36,151 bases of DNA. Origin: Saprospiraceae bacterium (lineage in GTDB: Bacteria; Bacteroidota; Bacteroidia; Chitinophagales; Saprospiraceae). The stretch is taken from NCBI GenBank assembly GCA_025056735.1, contig JANWVR010000046.1:1-36151 (forward strand). The letters run 5' to 3'. The notes below the pieces were generated by a model. It had not been told where the DNA came from. It did not search any database and saw only the letters and a list, made by a program, of their open reading frames with translations. Both the position numbers and the translations under genes were made by a program. This document shows positions 27,433 through 36,151 of this stretch, piece after piece (within the stretch, counting starts at the first letter, position 1; each line of letters starts with the position of its first letter).

Positions 27433-30201
27433 ATGCTTATGAAGTTTTTGCTTCCGATCCGTCTTTCCCTTATGGCCTGCCTGCTGGGGTGGGTATTTTC
27501 GGCCTCCCTGTTTGCACAGCAAAAAGAACTTCGGCTACCGCCGGGGATGAAGAAAGTTACCTCGATAGAAGGTATCACCGAGTATAGCCTGCCCAACGGT
27601 CTGCGCGTCTTGTTATTTCCCGACCCGTCGAAGCCAACGATTACGGTGAACATCACCTACAAAGTCGGCTCGCGCCACGAGAACTACGGCGAGACGGGCA
27701 TGGCACACTTACTGGAGCATTTAGTATTCAAAGGCACGCCGCGCCATCCGAACATCCCGCAGGAGCTGACCGAACGCGGCGCGCGGCCCAATGGGACGAC
27801 CTGGTTCGACCGCACCAACTACTTTGAGACCTTCGAGGCCACTGAAGATAATCTGCGCTGGGCGCTTGACCTGGAGAGCGACCGCATGGTCAATTCGTTT
27901 ATTGCCCGCAAGGACTTAGAGAGCGAATTCTCGGTAGTGCGCAACGAATATGAAATGGGGGAAAACAACCCGTACAACGTGCTCAATAAGCGCATGATGG
28001 CGGCCATGTACCAATGGCACAATTATGGCAAGTCCACCATTGGCGAGAAATCCGACATCGAGGGCGCACCCATCGAGCGTCTGCAAGCGTTTTATAAGCA
28101 GTACTACCAGCCCGACAACGCGGTGCTCATCATAGCCGGCAAGATTGATGAGCAACGCACGCTGGAGCTGGTGCATCAGTACTTTGGTCCTATACCTAAA
28201 CCCGAGCGCAAGATCATTCCCACGTACACGCGCGAGCCGGTGCAAGATGGCGAGCGCCAGGTCGTGGTGCGCCGCGTGGGCGACGTACAGCTGTTTGCCG
28301 TTGCTTTTCGCACACCTGCGGGTTCGCATCCCGACTATGCGCCTTTAGTCGTCCTGGCCGACTTGCTTACCGACGACCCTACCGGCCGCTTGTACAAAGC
28401 CTTAGTAGAGACGAAAAAAGCCGTCTCTGTTTTTGGTTCGGCCAGCGGCTATGCTGAGGGAGGCGCTACGGGCTTCACAGCTGAAGTGGCCTTAGACCAA
28501 TCGCTCGACGACGTAAAAAACATCTTGTTGGCTGAGCTGGAAAAACTGAAAGGCAACCCGCCCACCCGCGACGAGGTGGAGCAGGCCAAAAAACGCCTGC
28601 TCAAAAACTGGGAATTAGCCTTCCGACAGTCCGACCGCATCGGCATCAGCCTAAGCAATTACATTGGGACAGGAGACTGGCGCTTAGCCTTCCTTTACCG
28701 CGACCGCATCGAAAAAGTAACGCCCGAAGACGTTGCCCGCGTGGCCGCCTATTACTTTAAAGAAGCCAACCGCACGCTGGGCTTTTTCATCCCTGACAAG
28801 ACGCCTGACCGCGTCGAAGTGCCGCCTGCGCCCGATGTAGAGGAGCTGCTCAAAGATTACAAAGGCCGTGAGGCTATTGCCCAGGGCGAAGACTTCGACC
28901 CCAGCCCTGATAATATCGAGCGACGAACGAAGCGCGGCCAATTGCCCAACGGCATGAAATACGCCTTATTGCCCAAAAAGACCCGCGGCGAAAGCGTCAA
29001 TGTGGTAATGACCGTTTATATGGGCGATCTGAAAAGCCTCCACGGAAAGGTAACCATCGGCAGCATGACCGCCTCGATGCTCAACCGCGGCACGCAAAAA
29101 CGCACGTTGGCGGAACTGAAAGCCGAACAAGACCGCCTCAAAGCACGCATCTCTATTAGCGGCGGCGCTTCATCGGCCCGCGTTAGCATCGAAACCGACC
29201 GCGCCCACGTGGTCGAAGCCATCCGTCTGGCCGGCGAAATGCTCCGGCAGCCGTCGTTCCCCGGTGAGGAGTTCGAGAAATTGAAAAAGGAATACATCAC
29301 CCGATTAGAGTCGCAAAAGAGCGATCCCATGGCGCTGGGAGCCAATACGTACAACCGGCTCTCCCGCCCCGAATATCCCGTGGGCGACCCGCGGCGGGTC
29401 ATGAGCATCGAAGAGGAAATCGCAGCTGCTCAGGCCGTTACGCTGGATCAGGTACGCGACTTCTACCGGCGCTTTTATGGCGCTACTTATGCCACTTGCG
29501 CCATCGTGGGCGATTTTGACTCGAAAGAAATCGAAAAAACGCTGCGCGAAACCTTTGGCGATTGGAAAAGCCCGGCGCCTTACACGCGCATCGCGCAGGA
29601 CTATGAGCCCGTGCCGGTGAAGACGGAAACCGTCCAGACTCCTGACAAGCCCAATGCCGTCTATTTAGCTGGCCTGGGCTTCCCTATGCGCAATGACGAC
29701 CCAGATTATCCGGCTTTAGTGCTCGGCGGCCAAATTATCGGCGGCGGCTTTCTCAACTCGCGCTTGGCTACTCGTATCCGCCAACGAGATGGCCTCAGCT
29801 ACAGCGTTAGTGCTAGTTTTGGCGCCAGTGCTTTAGACAAATCAGGTAGCTTCTTCGCCTTTATGATCTATAATCCTGTCAATTTAGCGCGTTTGGAAAC
29901 GGCCTTCCGCGAAGAAATCGAGCGCGTCGTACGCGACGGATTTACTGCCGAAGAAGTCGAAGCCGCCCGAACCGGCTGGCTCAAATCGCGCCGCGTGGAC
30001 CGCTCTTCCGATGGCACTTTGGCTCAAACGCTCAACAGCTATTTGGCCTATGGACGCACCCTCAACTGGGATGCCGAATTGGAGCAAAAGGTTGAAAAAC
30101 TTTCACCCGAGCAGGTCAGCCAAACCGTCCGAAAGTATTTGAGCTACGCCAAACTAACTTTCGTCAAAGCTGGTGACTTCGCTAAAAACGCCGATCGGTA
30201 A
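27433..30201 (+). CDS. M16 family zinc peptidase, exported
   Basis: A 922-residue protein with a signal peptide (MLMKFLLPIRL...SLFAQ) and two fused M16 (pitrilysin/insulinase) halves. The first half has the inverted zinc motif HLLEH at residues 92-96 and a downstream Glu in NEYEMGENNPYN. The second half lacks the motif and instead has the Arg/Tyr substrate-binding segment RDGLSYSV near 783-790, the usual division of labour in this family. It probably degrades peptides in the periplasm. The first ATG is used, but one six bases later (27439) is equally good. The genes downstream encode outer-membrane proteins. Confidence 0.92.
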   Translation: MLMKFLLPIRLSLMACLLGWVFSASLFAQQKELRLPPGMKKVTSIEGITEYSLPNGLRVLLFPDPSKPTITVNITYKVGSRHENYGETGMAHLLEHLVFKGTPRHPNIPQELTERGARPNGTTWFDRTNYFETFEATEDNLRWALDLESDRMVNSFIARKDLESEFSVVRNEYEMGENNPYNVLNKRMMAAMYQWHNYGKSTIGEKSDIEGAPIERLQAFYKQYYQPDNAVLIIAGKIDEQRTLELVHQYFGPIPKPERKIIPTYTREPVQDGERQVVVRRVGDVQLFAVAFRTPAGSHPDYAPLVVLADLLTDDPTGRLYKALVETKKAVSVFGSASGYAEGGATGFTAEVALDQSLDDVKNILLAELEKLKGNPPTRDEVEQAKKRLLKNWELAFRQSDRIGISLSNYIGTGDWRLAFLYRDRIEKVTPEDVARVAAYYFKEANRTLGFFIPDKTPDRVEVPPAPDVEELLKDYKGREAIAQGEDFDPSPDNIERRTKRGQLPNGMKYALLPKKTRGESVNVVMTVYMGDLKSLHGKVTIGSMTASMLNRGTQKRTLAELKAEQDRLKARISISGGASSARVSIETDRAHVVEAIRLAGEMLRQPSFPGEEFEKLKKEYITRLESQKSDPMALGANTYNRLSRPEYPVGDPRRVMSIEEEIAAAQAVTLDQVRDFYRRFYGATYATCAIVGDFDSKEIEKTLRETFGDWKSPAPYTRIAQDYEPVPVKTETVQTPDKPNAVYLAGLGFPMRNDDPDYPALVLGGQIIGGGFLNSRLATRIRQRDGLSYSVSASFGASALDKSGSFFAFMIYNPVNLARLETAFREEIERVVRDGFTAEEVEAARTGWLKSRRVDRSSDGTLAQTLNSYLAYGRTLNWDAELEQKVEKLSPEQVSQTVRKYLSYAKLTFVKAGDFAKNADR

Positions 30202-30327
30202 CGAATAGATACTGCCACCGCCAGGGCGCGAAGGCGCTCAGTTTTTATTCGCAGCGTCTTGCTAACGTGCGGTCTCGTGTTGTCCTTATTCGCGCAAAAC
30301 ATCCTCACTCACTCAACTTGATTTTTT

Positions 30328-31104
30328 ATGTTAAAGCCATTAAAAACGCCCATACTCTTAGGGCTTGCATTCTTGTTTAGCTATGCTCCCAGCTTGGCTC
30401 AGCCTCAGAAAAAGCCGCCCTCGCAACAGCGCCTGACAACTTACTGGTCTTCCGGCGGCGATGGCGGTATTTTGTCCTTAGCCACCGTTGAAATGAACGG
30501 TCGAGAAGTACGCCCTGCCCTACGCTGGTCTCCTGTTTTCAACTTCGGCAGCAACTTCAACTGGGACTTTGCCAACGGGGCCGGTGTCTTCCTCGGGTGG
30601 AACATTCGCAACATCGGCCTCATCACGAAAGACAGCGTCGGCAAAGAAGACTATTTCAAACGCCGGATTTACATGCTTGGCCTGCCGTTGGGCATCAAAC
30701 TGGGCAACATGCGCAACGGCCAGTTCTTCTATTTCGGCGGTGAGTTCGGCCTTCCCTTTAATTACAAGGAGAAGTACTTCCCCGACGGCAACCGCCGCAA
30801 AAAGACGAAGTTCAATGAGTGGTTTAGCGAACGCGTGCCGCAATTTACAACCGCTGCTTTCGCAGGCTTCCACTTCCGTAGGTCGCTCAACGTCAAGGTA
30901 CAGTATTTCTTCAACAACTTCTTCAACCCGAATTTTACAACAAAAAATGCCCAGGGTGTTGAAACGCAGCCATACCGAAACTATCAGGCCAACGTCTTTT
31001 TCCTCACCCTCGGATTCGACTTTGCCAACAAGCGTGCGTCGAACGGCGAAGACCAGCTCAGACGTAACCGCCCTCCACAAGGGCAGCGCAGCACTGGGCC
31101 TTAG
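30328..31104 (+). CDS. Outer-membrane beta-barrel protein
   Basis: A 258-residue protein with a signal peptide at 1-24 (MLKPLKTPILL...PSLAQ). The mature part has alternating aromatic and polar residues forming predicted amphipathic strands (FNFGSNFNWDF, IYMLGLPLGIKLG, QFFYFGGEFGLPF, NVKVQYFFNNFF, NVFFLTLGFDFA), as in Bacteroidota porin-like or OmpW-like barrels. The barrel seems to end at LGFDFANKR, leaving a basic, proline-rich tail of about 25 residues. No substrate can be named. It follows the M16 peptidase after 126 bases. Confidence 0.8.
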   Translation: MLKPLKTPILLGLAFLFSYAPSLAQPQKKPPSQQRLTTYWSSGGDGGILSLATVEMNGREVRPALRWSPVFNFGSNFNWDFANGAGVFLGWNIRNIGLITKDSVGKEDYFKRRIYMLGLPLGIKLGNMRNGQFFYFGGEFGLPFNYKEKYFPDGNRRKKTKFNEWFSERVPQFTTAAFAGFHFRRSLNVKVQYFFNNFFNPNFTTKNAQGVETQPYRNYQANVFFLTLGFDFANKRASNGEDQLRRNRPPQGQRSTGP

Positions 31105-31472
31105 TAACGCCTACTCCGCGCTACGGCAAGAGTTTCTACTCTGAGACACCTATGCTAAGCAAACGCAAACGCCGCATTTGGCACGATTTTTTAAAGCAAT
31201 AATGCGGCAAAGAGCTTAGCATTTGATTGGTTAATTGTTTTCATGGTTATGTTGCGCCATTTCGTCGGAAGACGGGATGGCTTTTTTCATAGCCCAAGTA
31301 CGGCCTCGGCTGCAAGGCCTGCAGAAACGCGCAAGCGCGCGAAAGTGCGGGAGCACGCACAGAGAGCGCCCGACAAAAACCTGCGTTAATTTTCTGTATT
31401 TGCATCCGACAAACACCCAACAGCACGCACCCTGGCATCGTTATGGTAGGAAAAGAGGGTGAAGCAAGATTG
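31105..31472. other. Intergenic region with nested inverted repeat, no gene
   Basis: About 370 bases between two barrel genes. Apart from the nested inverted repeat at 31152-31222 and a small AGAGT/ACTCT hairpin at 31129-31142, I see no gene; short frames on both strands look like chance. Confidence 0.5.
31152..31222. repeat. Nested two-tier inverted repeat
   Basis: The outer arms ATGCTAAGC (31152-31160) and GCTTAGCAT (31214-31222) pair perfectly over nine bases; the inner arms GCCGCATT (31171-31178) and AATGCGGC (31201-31208) pair perfectly over eight. Side segments of ten and five bases separate the tiers and a 22-base loop caps the structure. The sequence after it is T-rich (TTGATTGGTTAATTGTTTT), so it may act as a terminator for the barrel gene, or be a small structured RNA. 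Confidence 0.6.
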
Positions 31473-32624
31473 ATGTTCATGAGAAGACTCTTACTATCGT
31501 TATTCGTACTGACCCTGCCGGCGTATGTAACATACCTGTTGGCTGCCCCTTCGGACTCCACAGACCGATGGTTTAATCGCCTTATTGCACAATTTACGCA
31601 CGACGACCGACCTGCCGATAAACCGCGTTTCCTGCTGTATCCTACTTTAGGCTACTCACCCGAAACGAGCTGGGAATTCGGAGCCGCCGGCTCCATCCTC
31701 TTTCACGCTAAGAACGACCCTCAGCGCAACCGACTGAGCGAAGTCACGCTCTTTGGTTTCGGTACCCTGCGCGCACAGTATGGGATATGGTTGGACAACG
31801 CCATTTATACCGACCGCGACCAATGGATCGTACTGGGCCGCCTGCGCTTCCAACGCTTCCCGTTGCTCTATTATGGGGTTGGGCCAGAAGCGCCCGCTAA
31901 GGCTCCGACCGTCGTAAACGGTACGTACTTCTTGATGCGGCAGCGCGCTTTCCACCGCCTAGCGCCCAACTGGTTTTTCGGCCCGGAGATAGACATCCAG
32001 TCGCTGTCGCGCGTAGACTTCGGTGGCGAACACCTTACCCGCCCACTCCCTCCAGGCGCAGAGGGTTCTACCAACTTTGGCATAGGGATGGGCACCGTTT
32101 ACGACTCGCGCCCCAATATGCTCAACACGCGCAATGGGTGGTTTGCCGAGCTCTCCTGGCTCCACTACGACCGTGCTTGGGGCAGCGACTATGGCTTCAA
32201 TCTTTATTTTGCCGAAGTGCGCCGCTATAAAAATATGGGACGCGGACAAGTGCTGGCCCTCCAGGCGCTGGGCAGTATTGTCGAGGGTGAGGCTCCTTTC
32301 AATCAATTGAGCCTTATGGGTAACGAGTCCTTAATGCGCGGCTACTATACCGGTCGCTATCGCGACCGTCATTATTATGCCGCACAGGCAGAGTACCGTT
32401 TCCTGCCCCTACCGTTCAGCAAGTACCTCGGAGCAGCAGCTTTCTTTGGCGTAGGCGCCGTAGCGCCGTCGTTCTCAGCCTTATCGTTGCGCCATGTGCG
32501 CTGGGCAGGCGGGGTAGGACTGCGCTACCTGATCTTCCCCAAGAAAGACATCTTTGTCCGGTTTGATATGGGCCTTACGCGCGAAGGACCGGCGTTTTAT
32601 CTGTTTACCGGGGAAGCATTCTAA
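31473..32624 (+). CDS. Omp85/BamA-like outer-membrane barrel
   Basis: A 383-residue protein with a signal peptide (MFMRRLLLSLFVLTLPAY, cleavage near LLAAPS) followed by a barrel of the surface-antigen D15/Omp85 type. The lid-loop motif LMRGYYTGRYRD near residue 287-298 corresponds to the conserved RGY/RGF of Omp85 proteins. The strands end in an aromatic residue (FYLFTGEAF), the barrel-assembly signal. No POTRA domain lies before the barrel, so this is a short barrel-only member, not BamA itself. Three ATG codons are possible (31443, 31473, 31479); 31473 and 31479 put the signal peptide at the N-terminus. Confidence 0.85.
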   Translation: MFMRRLLLSLFVLTLPAYVTYLLAAPSDSTDRWFNRLIAQFTHDDRPADKPRFLLYPTLGYSPETSWEFGAAGSILFHAKNDPQRNRLSEVTLFGFGTLRAQYGIWLDNAIYTDRDQWIVLGRLRFQRFPLLYYGVGPEAPAKAPTVVNGTYFLMRQRAFHRLAPNWFFGPEIDIQSLSRVDFGGEHLTRPLPPGAEGSTNFGIGMGTVYDSRPNMLNTRNGWFAELSWLHYDRAWGSDYGFNLYFAEVRRYKNMGRGQVLALQALGSIVEGEAPFNQLSLMGNESLMRGYYTGRYRDRHYYAAQAEYRFLPLPFSKYLGAAAFFGVGAVAPSFSALSLRHVRWAGGVGLRYLIFPKKDIFVRFDMGLTREGPAFYLFTGEAF

Positions 32625-32745
32625 TCAAAAACGCCACCTCTGCAGGAGATAACTCAATCCCTTAATCCTTTCTGCCATTTTGTCTGTCCTAATCTCCCTG
32701 GAACGAAATGTGCAGACGTTAACGCTCTCGCCCGCCGGCGAACAC

Positions 32746-32787
32746 TACCTTTGCAGCGCCAAAAGGCCAATGCGAGCGATATTTTTG
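32746..32787 (+). promoter_or_regulatory. Candidate secA promoter elements
   Basis: Two perfect TAnnTTTG matches lie in the 221-base gap before secA: TACCTTTG at 32746-32753 and TATTTTTG at 32780-32787, about 93 and 58 bases before the ATG at 32846. Either could serve, giving leaders of roughly 50 to 85 bases. Confidence 0.45.
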
Positions 32788-32845
32788 CACAGCGACGCCT
32801 TTCTGACAGCCTTCCCCCAACCGCATTCACGCACAACAGGCAAAC

Positions 32846-35800
32846 ATGTTAGGATTACTCAAAAAAATACTCGGCACCAAGCAAGAGCGCGATATGGGCC
32901 GCTACGACGGCACCGTGGTCGAGATTAATCGGTACTTTGAACAATATCGCTCACTCAGCAACGACGAGCTGCGCCAAAAGACGCTCGAATTTCGTCAGCG
33001 TATCGCCGAATACCTGAGCGACATAGACGCCGAGATCGCACAGGTGAACCAGGAGGCGCTGGACACAGAAGATTTTCATGAAAAAGAGGCCCTCTTCAAA
33101 CAGGTGGACGAATTGCGCAAAGAGCGCGACCGACTGCTCGAGGAAGTTTTATCAGATATTTTACCAGAGGCCTTTGCTGTAGTGAAAGAAACCAGCCGTC
33201 GCTTTGCGGAAAACGACGAGATCGTCGTTACGGCCACTGAGCACGATCGCCAGCTCGCTACCCGGCCCGGCAAAACGTACGTGCGCATCGAGGGCGACAA
33301 AGCTATCTGGAAAAATCGCTGGGTTGCCGCCGGCGGAGATATCGTGTGGAACATGGTGCATTACGACGTGCAACTCATCGGCGGCATCGTTTTGCACGAG
33401 GGCAAAATCGCAGAAATGGCTACCGGCGAAGGCAAAACCCTTGTGGCCACCCTACCGGCCTACCTCAACGGCCTGTCGGGGCAGGGCGTGCACGTCGTTA
33501 CTGTCAACGACTACCTGGCTCGCCGCGACCAGGAGTGGGTTGGCCCTATCTACGAGTTCCTTTTCCTGACAGTGGACTGTATTGACAAATATCGCCCCCA
33601 CTCGCCCGAGCGCGCGCAGGCTTACCAGTGCGACATCACCTTCGGTACCAACGCCGAATTCGGCTTCGACTACCTGCGCGATAATATGGTCATCAGCGCC
33701 GACGAACTCGTGCAGCGCAAGCACCACTACGCCATCGTAGACGAAGTGGACTCCGTGCTCATTGACGAAGCCCGTACCCCGCTCATCATCTCCGGCCCCG
33801 TCACGCGCGGCGTCGAAGACCAGGAATACGTGGACTTGAACCCCACCGTCAAACGCTTGTACGAAGAGCAAATCCGGCTGGCCAATCAGTTCCTTAGCGA
33901 GGCTCGCAAGCGCTTTGCCGCCGGCGAACTCGGCTACGAAGAGGGCGGCGCCGGCCTGCCCCTCCTGCGCGCCCATCGCGCCCTGCCTAAGTATCGTCCG
34001 CTCATCAAATTCCTTAGCGAAGAGGGCGTCAAAGTGCTCCTGCAAAAAACCGAAGACTACTACATGCAGGAAAACAGCAAGCGCATGCCCGAAGTAGACC
34101 GCGAACTGCTCTTCCACATTGATGAAAAAAACCGCAGCGTCGAACTCACCGATAAAGGGCTGGACTTCTTGAGCCGCTTCAACAACGACCCCAACTTCTT
34201 CGTCCTGCCCGACATCGGCTCTGAGTTAGTCAATATTGACAACAACTTCAGCCTGTCGCCTGCCGAAAAGGCAGAAGCCAAAGAGCGCCTTTCTCAGGAG
34301 TATGGGGTTAAAAGCCGGCGCATCCACGCGGTACAGCAACTCCTTAAGGCGTACGCCCTCTTCGAGAAAGACAACGAGTACATCGTAACACCCGAAGGCG
34401 AGGTCAAAATCGTGGACGAGCAGACGGGCCGCATCATGGAAGGCCGCCGCTATTCTGACGGTCTGCACCAGGCCATCGAAGCCAAAGAAAACGTCAAAGT
34501 AGGCGAAATCACTCAGACCTACGCCACCATCACTCTGCAGAACTACTTCCGCATGTACCACAAGCTGGCCGGCATGACCGGCACAGCCGAAACGGAAGCC
34601 AAAGAGTTCTGGGACATCTACAAGCTCGACGTCGTCGTCATTCCGACCAACCGCAAGGTCATTCGCGAAGACAAGGATGACCTCGTTTTCAAAACGGCGC
34701 GCGAGAAATACAACGCCGTCATTGAGGAAATCGTCCGCCTGCGCAATGCCGGACGCCCGGTACTGGTGGGCACCACTTCGGTGGAAATCTCGGAACTGCT
34801 CTCACGCATGCTGCGCCTGCGCGGCATCGAGCACAACGTGCTGAACGCCAAGCAACACCAACGCGAGGCCGAAATCGTGGCTGAAGCAGGCTTAGCCGGC
34901 AAGGTTACCATTGCTACCAACATGGCCGGCCGCGGTACCGACATTAAACTCGGCCCCGGTGTCAAGGAAGCTGGCGGCCTGGCTATCATCGGCACCGAAC
35001 GCCACGAAAGCCGCCGCGTAGACCGCCAGCTGCGCGGACGCGCTGGACGCCAAGGCGACCCCGGCTCTTCGCAGTTCTTCGTCTCACTGGAAGACACCCT
35101 CATGCGCCTGTTCCAGAGCGAGCGAGTCGCCAGCCTCATGGATAAAATGGGCCACAAAGAGGGCGACGTCATCCAGCACCCCATGGTTACCAAGTCCATC
35201 GAACGCGCCCAAAAGCGCGTCGAGGAAAACAACTTCGGCATCCGCAAACGCCTGCTCGAATACGACGACGTGATGAACATCCAGCGCGAGGCCATCTATA
35301 AAAAACGCCGAAACGCCCTCTTCGGCGACCGCCTCTCGGTGGACATCAACAACGCCTTCATCGCCATCACCACCGAATTGGTGCTCGTCCACCGCGAAGC
35401 TGGCGACTTCGATACCTTCCGCTTAGACGCCATTCGCCTCATCGGCATTGACCCGCAAATGGACCCGCTGTGGTTCAAAAGCGAACGCGAAGAAATCGTC
35501 ATCGAGACTTTCCAAAAACAAGTCTTCGACCTCTACGCCCTCAAGCGCCAGCAAATTTCCGAGCGCCTGCTGCCGCTCATCCGCGACGTCCACGCCCGCG
35601 AAGGAGACCGCTACAAGCGCGTCCTGGTGCCCTTCACTGACGGAACGCTGGGCCTCAACATTAGCGTGGATATCGAAGAAGCCCTCCGTACCCAGGGCAA
35701 AAGCATCATGCACGACATCGAAAAAGTCGCCACCCTAGCCCTCATAGACGAAGCCTGGAAAGAACACCTGCGCAACATTGACGACCTCAAAGACTCCGTA

Positions 35801-36151
35801 CAAGGCGCCTCTTTTGAACAAAAAGACCCCTTAGTCATCTATAAAATGGAGGCCTACAAACTCTTTGAGGCCCTCATCGGCCAGATCAACGCACAGGTAA
35901 CCTCCTTCCTGCTCAAAGGCTCGCTCATGCTGCCCGACGAACGCCAGATGGAACAGGCCCGCCGTGAAGAAGCCCGGCGAAACCAACAGGCCGCCCTCAA
36001 CCGCATGCGTATGATGACCAACCGGCGCCCCGTAGAGGAAGCCATGACCGAAACCCAACGCGCCGCCCAACGCGCCGGCGCCGAGGCCGGCCAGCGACCC
36101 ACCACCCGCCCACAACCCATCGTCCGACAACCCTCCGTCGGACGAAACGAC
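32846..36151 (+). CDS. secA: Protein translocase subunit SecA, cut by window end
   Basis: The ATP-driven motor that pushes signal-peptide proteins through SecYEG. 1102 codons are open to the last base without a stop, so the true end lies outside. Walker A ATGEGKTL is at about 192-199, VDEVDSVLIDEARTPLI begins near 298, the GTAETEAKEFW segment follows, and NMAGRGTDIKLG with QLRGRAGRQGDPG marks the second motor domain. The C-terminal part is Arg/Gln-rich and leads toward the expected zinc-binding tail, which is not reached. The protein is longer than E. coli SecA (about 900 residues), as usual for Bacteroidota, with extra sequence near residues 60-95 and between the two motor halves. The start MLGLLKKILG is typical. 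Confidence 0.96.
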   Translation, partial: MLGLLKKILGTKQERDMGRYDGTVVEINRYFEQYRSLSNDELRQKTLEFRQRIAEYLSDIDAEIAQVNQEALDTEDFHEKEALFKQVDELRKERDRLLEEVLSDILPEAFAVVKETSRRFAENDEIVVTATEHDRQLATRPGKTYVRIEGDKAIWKNRWVAAGGDIVWNMVHYDVQLIGGIVLHEGKIAEMATGEGKTLVATLPAYLNGLSGQGVHVVTVNDYLARRDQEWVGPIYEFLFLTVDCIDKYRPHSPERAQAYQCDITFGTNAEFGFDYLRDNMVISADELVQRKHHYAIVDEVDSVLIDEARTPLIISGPVTRGVEDQEYVDLNPTVKRLYEEQIRLANQFLSEARKRFAAGELGYEEGGAGLPLLRAHRALPKYRPLIKFLSEEGVKVLLQKTEDYYMQENSKRMPEVDRELLFHIDEKNRSVELTDKGLDFLSRFNNDPNFFVLPDIGSELVNIDNNFSLSPAEKAEAKERLSQEYGVKSRRIHAVQQLLKAYALFEKDNEYIVTPEGEVKIVDEQTGRIMEGRRYSDGLHQAIEAKENVKVGEITQTYATITLQNYFRMYHKLAGMTGTAETEAKEFWDIYKLDVVVIPTNRKVIREDKDDLVFKTAREKYNAVIEEIVRLRNAGRPVLVGTTSVEISELLSRMLRLRGIEHNVLNAKQHQREAEIVAEAGLAGKVTIATNMAGRGTDIKLGPGVKEAGGLAIIGTERHESRRVDRQLRGRAGRQGDPGSSQFFVSLEDTLMRLFQSERVASLMDKMGHKEGDVIQHPMVTKSIERAQKRVEENNFGIRKRLLEYDDVMNIQREAIYKKRRNALFGDRLSVDINNAFIAITTELVLVHREAGDFDTFRLDAIRLIGIDPQMDPLWFKSEREEIVIETFQKQVFDLYALKRQQISERLLPLIRDVHAREGDRYKRVLVPFTDGTLGLNISVDIEEALRTQGKSIMHDIEKVATLALIDEAWKEHLRNIDDLKDSVQGASFEQKDPLVIYKMEAYKLFEALIGQINAQVTSFLLKGSLMLPDERQMEQARREEARRNQQAALNRMRMMTNRRPVEEAMTETQRAAQRAGAEAGQRPTTRPQPIVRQPSVGRND

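Noticed and set aside
30202-30251. Terminator after the M16 peptidase
   Set aside because: CGAATA/TATTCG and a small GCGC/GCGC stem occur with TTTTTATT nearby, but the T-run lies inside the outer pair and the stems are too short to call.
33452-34117. Minus-strand 221-residue open frame
   Set aside because: Antisense to secA; no signal, domain or promoter.

Overview
The window comes from a fairly GC-rich member of the Bacteroidota, probably a Saprospiria- or Chitinophagia-like lineage (the class is inference). Three things support this. Two giant secreted proteins end in the gliding-motility/type B C-terminal sorting domain of the type IX secretion system (T9SS), which is confined to this phylum. 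Several genes are preceded by TAnnTTTG-type -7 promoter elements and lack Shine-Dalgarno sequences. Families such as DUF4230 and a Bacteroidota-style long SecA are present. No tRNA, rRNA, CRISPR array, transposase or phage gene was seen, so this looks like ordinary chromosome.

Layout. 1-557 holds no supported gene but contains a long imperfect stem. 558-4412 has a helical orphan protein (paralogue 1) converging on class II fructose-bisphosphate aldolase, then a minus-strand orphan. 4691-9163 is a 1490-residue T9SS cargo protein (CUB-like, choice-of-anchor L, Calx-beta and Ig/PKD-like modules). 9292-10032 is a TIR-like protein with one membrane helix and a proline-rich tail. 10165-14120 is a tight gyrA-pyrR-pyrB cluster. 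14234-15256 has a two-CBS protein and an SRPBCC protein. 15650-18928 has a small membrane-anchored orphan, paralogue 2 of the helical family, and a DUF4230 protein. 19021-22243 has an ABC-F ATPase and imidazolonepropionase. 22521-27128 is a second T9SS giant (cohesin-like domain plus about ten SprB-like repeats), closed by the strongest terminator in the window. 27433-32624 carries envelope genes: an M16 peptidase, an outer-membrane barrel protein and an Omp85/BamA-like barrel. 32846 to the end is secA, cut by the window edge.

How the genes work together. Much of the right half serves the envelope and export: SecA moves signal-peptide proteins across the inner membrane, the two giants then need the T9SS, and the barrels sit in the outer membrane. 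The gyrA-pyrR-pyrB cluster couples a topoisomerase subunit to pyrimidine synthesis genes. I do not see a complete new multi-gene system. The items most worth a second look are the paired helical orphan family, the TIR/membrane/proline-tail protein, the nested inverted repeat at 31152-31222, the stem at 86-159, the recurring upstream promoter motifs, and an unusual preference for the leucine codon TTA in front of G.
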